64,000 nt of DNA from Diogma glabrata (Eukaryota > Arthropoda > Insecta > Diptera > Cylindrotomidae). Shown in pieces: positions 60,810 through 64,000 of the stretch (positions are counted from its first letter, which is position 1; each line of letters begins with the position of its first letter). A model generated the notes under the pieces. That model was not told the DNA's origin and ran no database searches. It saw nothing but the letters and a program-made list of their open reading frames with translations. Location of the stretch: the NCBI GenBank assembly GCA_963693315.1, contig CAVNZG010001060.1:186001-250000 (forward strand), given 5' to 3'. A program made the position numbers and the translations under genes.

Positions 60810-60971
60810 ACATGTTTATATAGCGAGCCGCTTGATCCAAGACAGACGCCCGCTACAAACCGCCCCTAACATGGAGAACAGACGCTTGCTACACGTTTAT
60901 ATAGCGAGCCGCTTGATCCAAGACAGACGCCCGCTCCAAGCCGCCCCTAACATGGAGAACAGACGCTTGAG
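60810..60971 (-). repeat. Two 81 bp tandem units in the RTE 5' region
   Basis: TTTATATAGCGAGCCGCTTG, CAAGACAGACGCCCGCT and CCCCTAACATGGAGAACAGA recur with an exact 81 bp period. The units are nearly identical. They lie upstream of the RTE start on its strand and may act as promoter units, as tandem 5' units do in some non-LTR elements (inference). Confidence 0.92.
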
Positions 60972-61133
60972 TTGCATTGGTTTTGTGGCGCCAATGACTC
61001 GCCATGGTGCAGAATCATTGAGTATAAGCAGTATTTACTCTGCCCCTCTCAACTACACCAACCTAATTCTGTTAGCATTACCCAGGTAGCACGGCGTGGA
61101 CGTAGAATTTCGGATTTCACTACCCAGGCAACT

Positions 61134-62470
61134 AGTATTTGTATTAAATGGGTACAAAAGGTACAGCTTTAGGGTGATATCGAAAATTTACAAAGAAGTC
61201 AAAGAGTTCACAACAGCTCCAAATGGTTATCGTTAGCACCATTCTTGGACTCCACAGGTACACTTAGAGTCGGTGGTTGTCTTTTCAACATGGACTGCAA
61301 ATACGACAGTAAACATCCCATCATATTGCCATCAAATCTCGTGTCAACCGAGCGACTTATTTGGGGGACTCACAATAACAATCTACATGCCGGCCCTACT
61401 TTAACAAATAGCTTAGTGAGACAGAGATATTGGATACTCGGTGGCCGGGCAAAAATAAGAGTGATGCTAAAAAAATATGTTGTCTGTGTAAAACACGCAC
61501 ACAAGGTCAGTTCGCAGCTAATGGAAAATTTACCTACTGAACGGGTGAGACCTACTTTACCATTTACTAATTGTGGCATCGACTTTGCTGAACCGCTTTA
61601 CCTCGCAGCAAAAAAAGGAAGAGGTGGATCAAACCCTATCAAAGGGTATTTATGTATCTTTGTATACTTATCCTTTAAAGCTGTCCACATCGAAGCTGTA
61701 AGTGATATGCTGTTTAAGCTACTTTAAAACGTTTTACTGCAAGGAGAGGTATCCCAAAAAATTTGAACACTGATAATGGGTCAAACTTTATCGGTGCAAG
61801 AAGAATACTGAATGAAGCTTACAGATTAATAAAGAACATCAATAATAATTAAGCCATATCAAAATTTTTGAGCAGTAATAGAATAAATTGGCATTTTATT
61901 CCACCAGCAGCGCCACATTTTGGTGGATTATGGGAGGCTGCCATTAAGTCAGTAAAGACTCTTTTACTAAGAACGGTATAAAATGTGAATCTTACATTGG
62001 AAGATATGACCACATTGGTATGTCAAATCTCAGAATATACTGAATTCTAGACCTCTTTACACGTCGTCGGTTGATGACGATTACGAGGTCCTTACACCAG
62101 CTTATTTTGTGATTGGAACATCAACCGGATCGGTGCCAGAATCAATTTTAACGTCACAAGATTCATCTTTGTCGAGATGGAAAAGAATTCAATTTAGAGT
62201 TCAAGCCTTTTGGAAGAAATACCAGCTAGATTACCTTAACAATCTTCAGCAGAGAGGAAAATGGCAAAAGAAAAATGAAAATGTTAAAATCAATGACATT
62301 GTTGAATGACAATGACAAGGAAGATAACATGCCTGTATGCAAATGGCCACTTGGCAAAATCGTGCATGATCCAGGAGAAGATAATATTGTTCAAGTTGCA
62401 ACCATCAAAACTTCTAGTTTAACACTTCAACGTCCAGTAGTTAAGCTCTGTGTGCTACCGGTAGTTTAAC
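61134..62470 (+). pseudogene. BEL/Pao integrase and C-terminal domain
   Basis: Coding resumes right of the RTE. The 160-codon open segment (61245-61727) has the leading motif LRVGG, then the zinc-binding domain with His43, His48 and Cys81; the second Cys is His84 (CVKH for the usual CxxC). The catalytic core begins with NCGIDFAEPLYL (Asp113). After a frame shift, TDNGSNF (Asp codon 61772-61774) and [12 protein letters not shown] (Glu codon 61934-61936) supply the other catalytic residues. A C-terminal piece follows at 62040-62470 (LSRWKRIQFRVQAFWKK, then WPLGKIVHDPGEDN), the DUF5641-type tail of BEL integrases. The three catalytic residues survive, but frameshifts and stops separate them. Confidence 0.88.
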
Positions 62471-62497
62471 AATTTAAATTGTTAATGGAGGGGAGTA

Positions 62498-62859
62498 TGT
62501 TGATTATCATATCATATATCATGACATTTGTTGACATGTATTTTATTTAATTGTTTTTAATTTTAATAATTTAATTCATTTTTTCCTAATTTATAAACAT
62601 ATACATGTCAGCATATGTCATGGCTTTCCTTTATGATAATAGATGTCGTTATTTCTTTCTTATTTTTTTTTAACAAGTTTCCTTTGAATAATATTTTTTG
62701 TTTTAGTAAAAGTTTTCTATATATTACTTTTTGTTCGGATTTTGTGATCTAAACTTGTAAAATACAATTCAATTTAATTATAAAATAAAACAACATATAA
62801 AAAATATAAAAAATAATTATTGTTAATATCTACGATTGTACCCGAACATCTACCTAACA
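62498..62859 (+). mobile_element. BEL/Pao 3' LTR
   Basis: The LTR begins TGTTGATTATC right after the purine tract. I place its end at the ...CTAACA near 62859, but this border is uncertain because no complete second LTR is available for comparison. Its first 24 bp recur at 54136. Confidence 0.6.
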
Positions 62860-63366
62860 ACTTCAAATTCAATAACGTATTGCATAAAGTGAGCCGGATC
62901 TTAAAAAACCGACAATTTGCAATTCTGGTCCAACGGTGAGGAATTCAACATTAAACAGCGGTCGCGGTGAAAACGTCACTCATGATGTCATAATTTTCGC
63001 TCACATCAAGCTCACAACGACCCATCTCAAAAGGTGGGTTTAGTTTAGCGCCATTTTTTAAATTTTAAAATGACGAAAACAAGAGCGAATTTGTGTAAAT
63101 ATATTTTTACTCAAAATAATTATCGTACAAATTTGGATCTCATGAGTAAAAGTTTTTTTATTGTGCATGCACCATAATTATTAAAGTTTATTGTGAAAAC
63201 TTACATATTGTAGCTTCTAATATATTTGTTCAAACTCACCATTTGTATTTTTGACGTCAACGCCTAAAACGATCACATAATCCATTCCACTTGAGTTTAC
63301 AATTGCAACGCTCAGAAGCAAGTGGAACGGGAAAAAAAAACGGTCGTGGGCGAGATTGTCTTGAGT
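62860..63366. other. Right remainder of the outer TIR element, possibly with BEL leader-like sequence
   Basis: TTCTGGTCCAACGGTGAGG at about 62922 resembles the primer-binding/leader area that normally follows a 5' LTR, which would be out of place here. The rest (62960-63366) is non-coding, with GACGTCA-like palindromes near 63252, and leads to the right TIR. Confidence 0.35.
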
Positions 63367-63387
63367 GCTTAGTGGAACGCACCCTAT

Positions 63388-64000
63388 GTTAACTTATGTA
63401 AAAATTATATTTAAATTTATAACCGTTTTTTTACTTGTGAATTTGAATTGTTTACATACATACATTAAGTTAACAAATAAGTTTTTCTGTTTTCCGTTGA
63501 ATATTTTGGATCCAATTTTTTTGCGTACAAAGTGTTTGTTTGAAAGAAATAAGGTGTTTCGTGTATAACAGCAACAATTGGTACGGCAAGTCAACATAAT
63601 TGCACACTAAAGCCTCCAAACACAATCAGATTGTTTAAAAAATACAGGAAATTTTATTTTTACGGACATTTAGATGTCATAAATTTAGAGTTATATCTCT
63701 AAAATCTCCAAAGAAGAATACATAGCATGTTTGTAGAATACTGTGAAGTAATTTTAGTAAAGAAGCAATTACTCTGCAGTGCATATAAATATGAAAAGCA
63801 AAAAACATGAAATTTTCAAAACGTCTTCGGTTCAAACTTTGTAGCTCTTAGAATGATTATTTTATACGATAACGTATATCTACGTATTTTATGTGGACAA
63901 AATAATTAGGTTTGTTTCCTCCTCTAGAAGAAAAATAATTGAAAATATTTCAAGTTACCAACAACATCATTAAATATAATTAATTATCTGTATACAACAT
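63388..64000. other. AT-rich stretch without a recognisable gene
   Basis: Overlapping frames at 63365-63597 on both strands are low-complexity. No element or RNA gene was noticed up to the window end. Confidence 0.5.

Larger units (their letters stand above)
57704..61124 (-). mobile_element. Complete RTE non-LTR retrotransposon with 9 bp target duplication
   Basis: CAGGCAACT occurs at 57695-57703 and again at 61125-61133, immediately outside the element. BEL coding sequence on the two sides continues in the same frame if the insert and one copy of the repeat are set aside. The 3421 bp insert has a 5' region of about 370 bp on the minus strand, one long ORF, and a very short 3' end: a few bases after the stop, then (AG)n at the insertion site. 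A minimal 3' UTR ending in a simple repeat is typical of RTE elements. Confidence 0.95.
54136..62859 (+). mobile_element. BEL/Pao LTR retrotransposon, decayed, split by an RTE
   Basis: Gag, protease, reverse transcriptase, RNase H and integrase follow in BEL/Pao order on the plus strand, then a purine tract (GGAGGGGAG, 62487-62495) and an LTR. The LTR start, TGTTGATT then CATATCATATAT, is found at 62498 and again at 54136-54159 (22 of 24 matching). However, the left LTR breaks off after about 24 bp and gag-like sequence follows. Without the 3.4 kb RTE insertion the internal region is about 4.9 kb, typical of this group. Multiple frameshifts show that it is dead. Confidence 0.88.
54058..63384. 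mobile_element. Outer TIR element interrupted by BEL/Pao (nested stack)
   Basis: GGGTGCGTTCCACTAAGC at 54058-54075 is mirrored exactly at 63367-63384, with TAT on each side (54055-54057 and 63385-63387) as a likely 3 bp target duplication. A second block, CCGTTCCACTTG, also occurs near both ends in mirrored orientation. The parts outside the BEL element (about 75 bp left, about 500 bp right) look non-coding. A 3 bp duplication would fit a PIF/Harbinger-type element, but no transposase is seen and the assignment is open. Confidence 0.75.

Noticed and set aside
60766..61089. 107-codon plus frame with an internal repeat
   Set aside because: It arises from the 81 bp tandem units in the RTE 5' region (81 is divisible by three, so the frame stays open).

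Overview
This 64 kb window looks like a repeat graveyard in an AT-rich insect nuclear genome, most likely Diptera. The lineage is an inference from three things: an antisense 28S rRNA fragment with AT-rich expansion segments, the mix of BEL/Pao, Ty3/Gypsy, RTE and CR1/Jockey-like retroelements, and hAT, mariner and pogo/Tigger DNA transposons. I found no convincing host protein-coding gene, tRNA gene or CRISPR array. Nearly every recognisable protein belongs to a transposable element, and all but one are broken by stops, frameshifts or truncation.

Layout. 1-2005 is AT-rich and featureless. At 2006-6065 a pair of ~105 bp inverted repeats encloses a hAT element with a perfect 8 bp target duplication (2300-4070), a tandem-repeat element (family A) and a 28S rRNA fragment (4807-5625, minus). 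A CR1/Jockey-like reverse transcriptase pseudogene lies at 7612-9372, a Gypsy pol pseudogene at 10989-13238 (plus), and a second Gypsy relic at 15215-16180 (minus). 18.8-25.0 kb holds repeats: a second family A copy carrying a 75 bp retroposon, minisatellites, and a TIR element rich in GATCAGG motifs. 25.1-28.1 kb holds a 200 bp assembly gap, (TA)n arrays, a pogo/Tigger element, a palindrome and a truncated mariner. 28.3-35.4 kb holds an AGCTC-rich stretch, an inverted pair of repeats with a tRNA-like B box, an RTE scrap, a hairpin, and a hairpin-bounded element with three ~295 bp internal repeats. 36.6-42.4 kb holds an LTR (minus), a degraded 297-like Gypsy pol (minus) and short RT fragments. 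44.4-51.4 kb holds further repeat copies, a 0.7 kb TIR palindrome and a 1.7 kb foldback structure with ~560 bp arms.

The clearest structure is the nested stack at 54058-63384. An outer pair of 18 bp TIRs flanked by TAT encloses a broken BEL/Pao retrotransposon (gag, protease, RT, RNase H, integrase, 3' LTR). The integrase region of that element is split by a complete RTE element (57704-61124, minus), which has an exact 9 bp target duplication and an unbroken 1009-residue endonuclease/reverse transcriptase. The RTE is the only open, apparently functional reading frame in the window and probably the youngest insertion in the stack.
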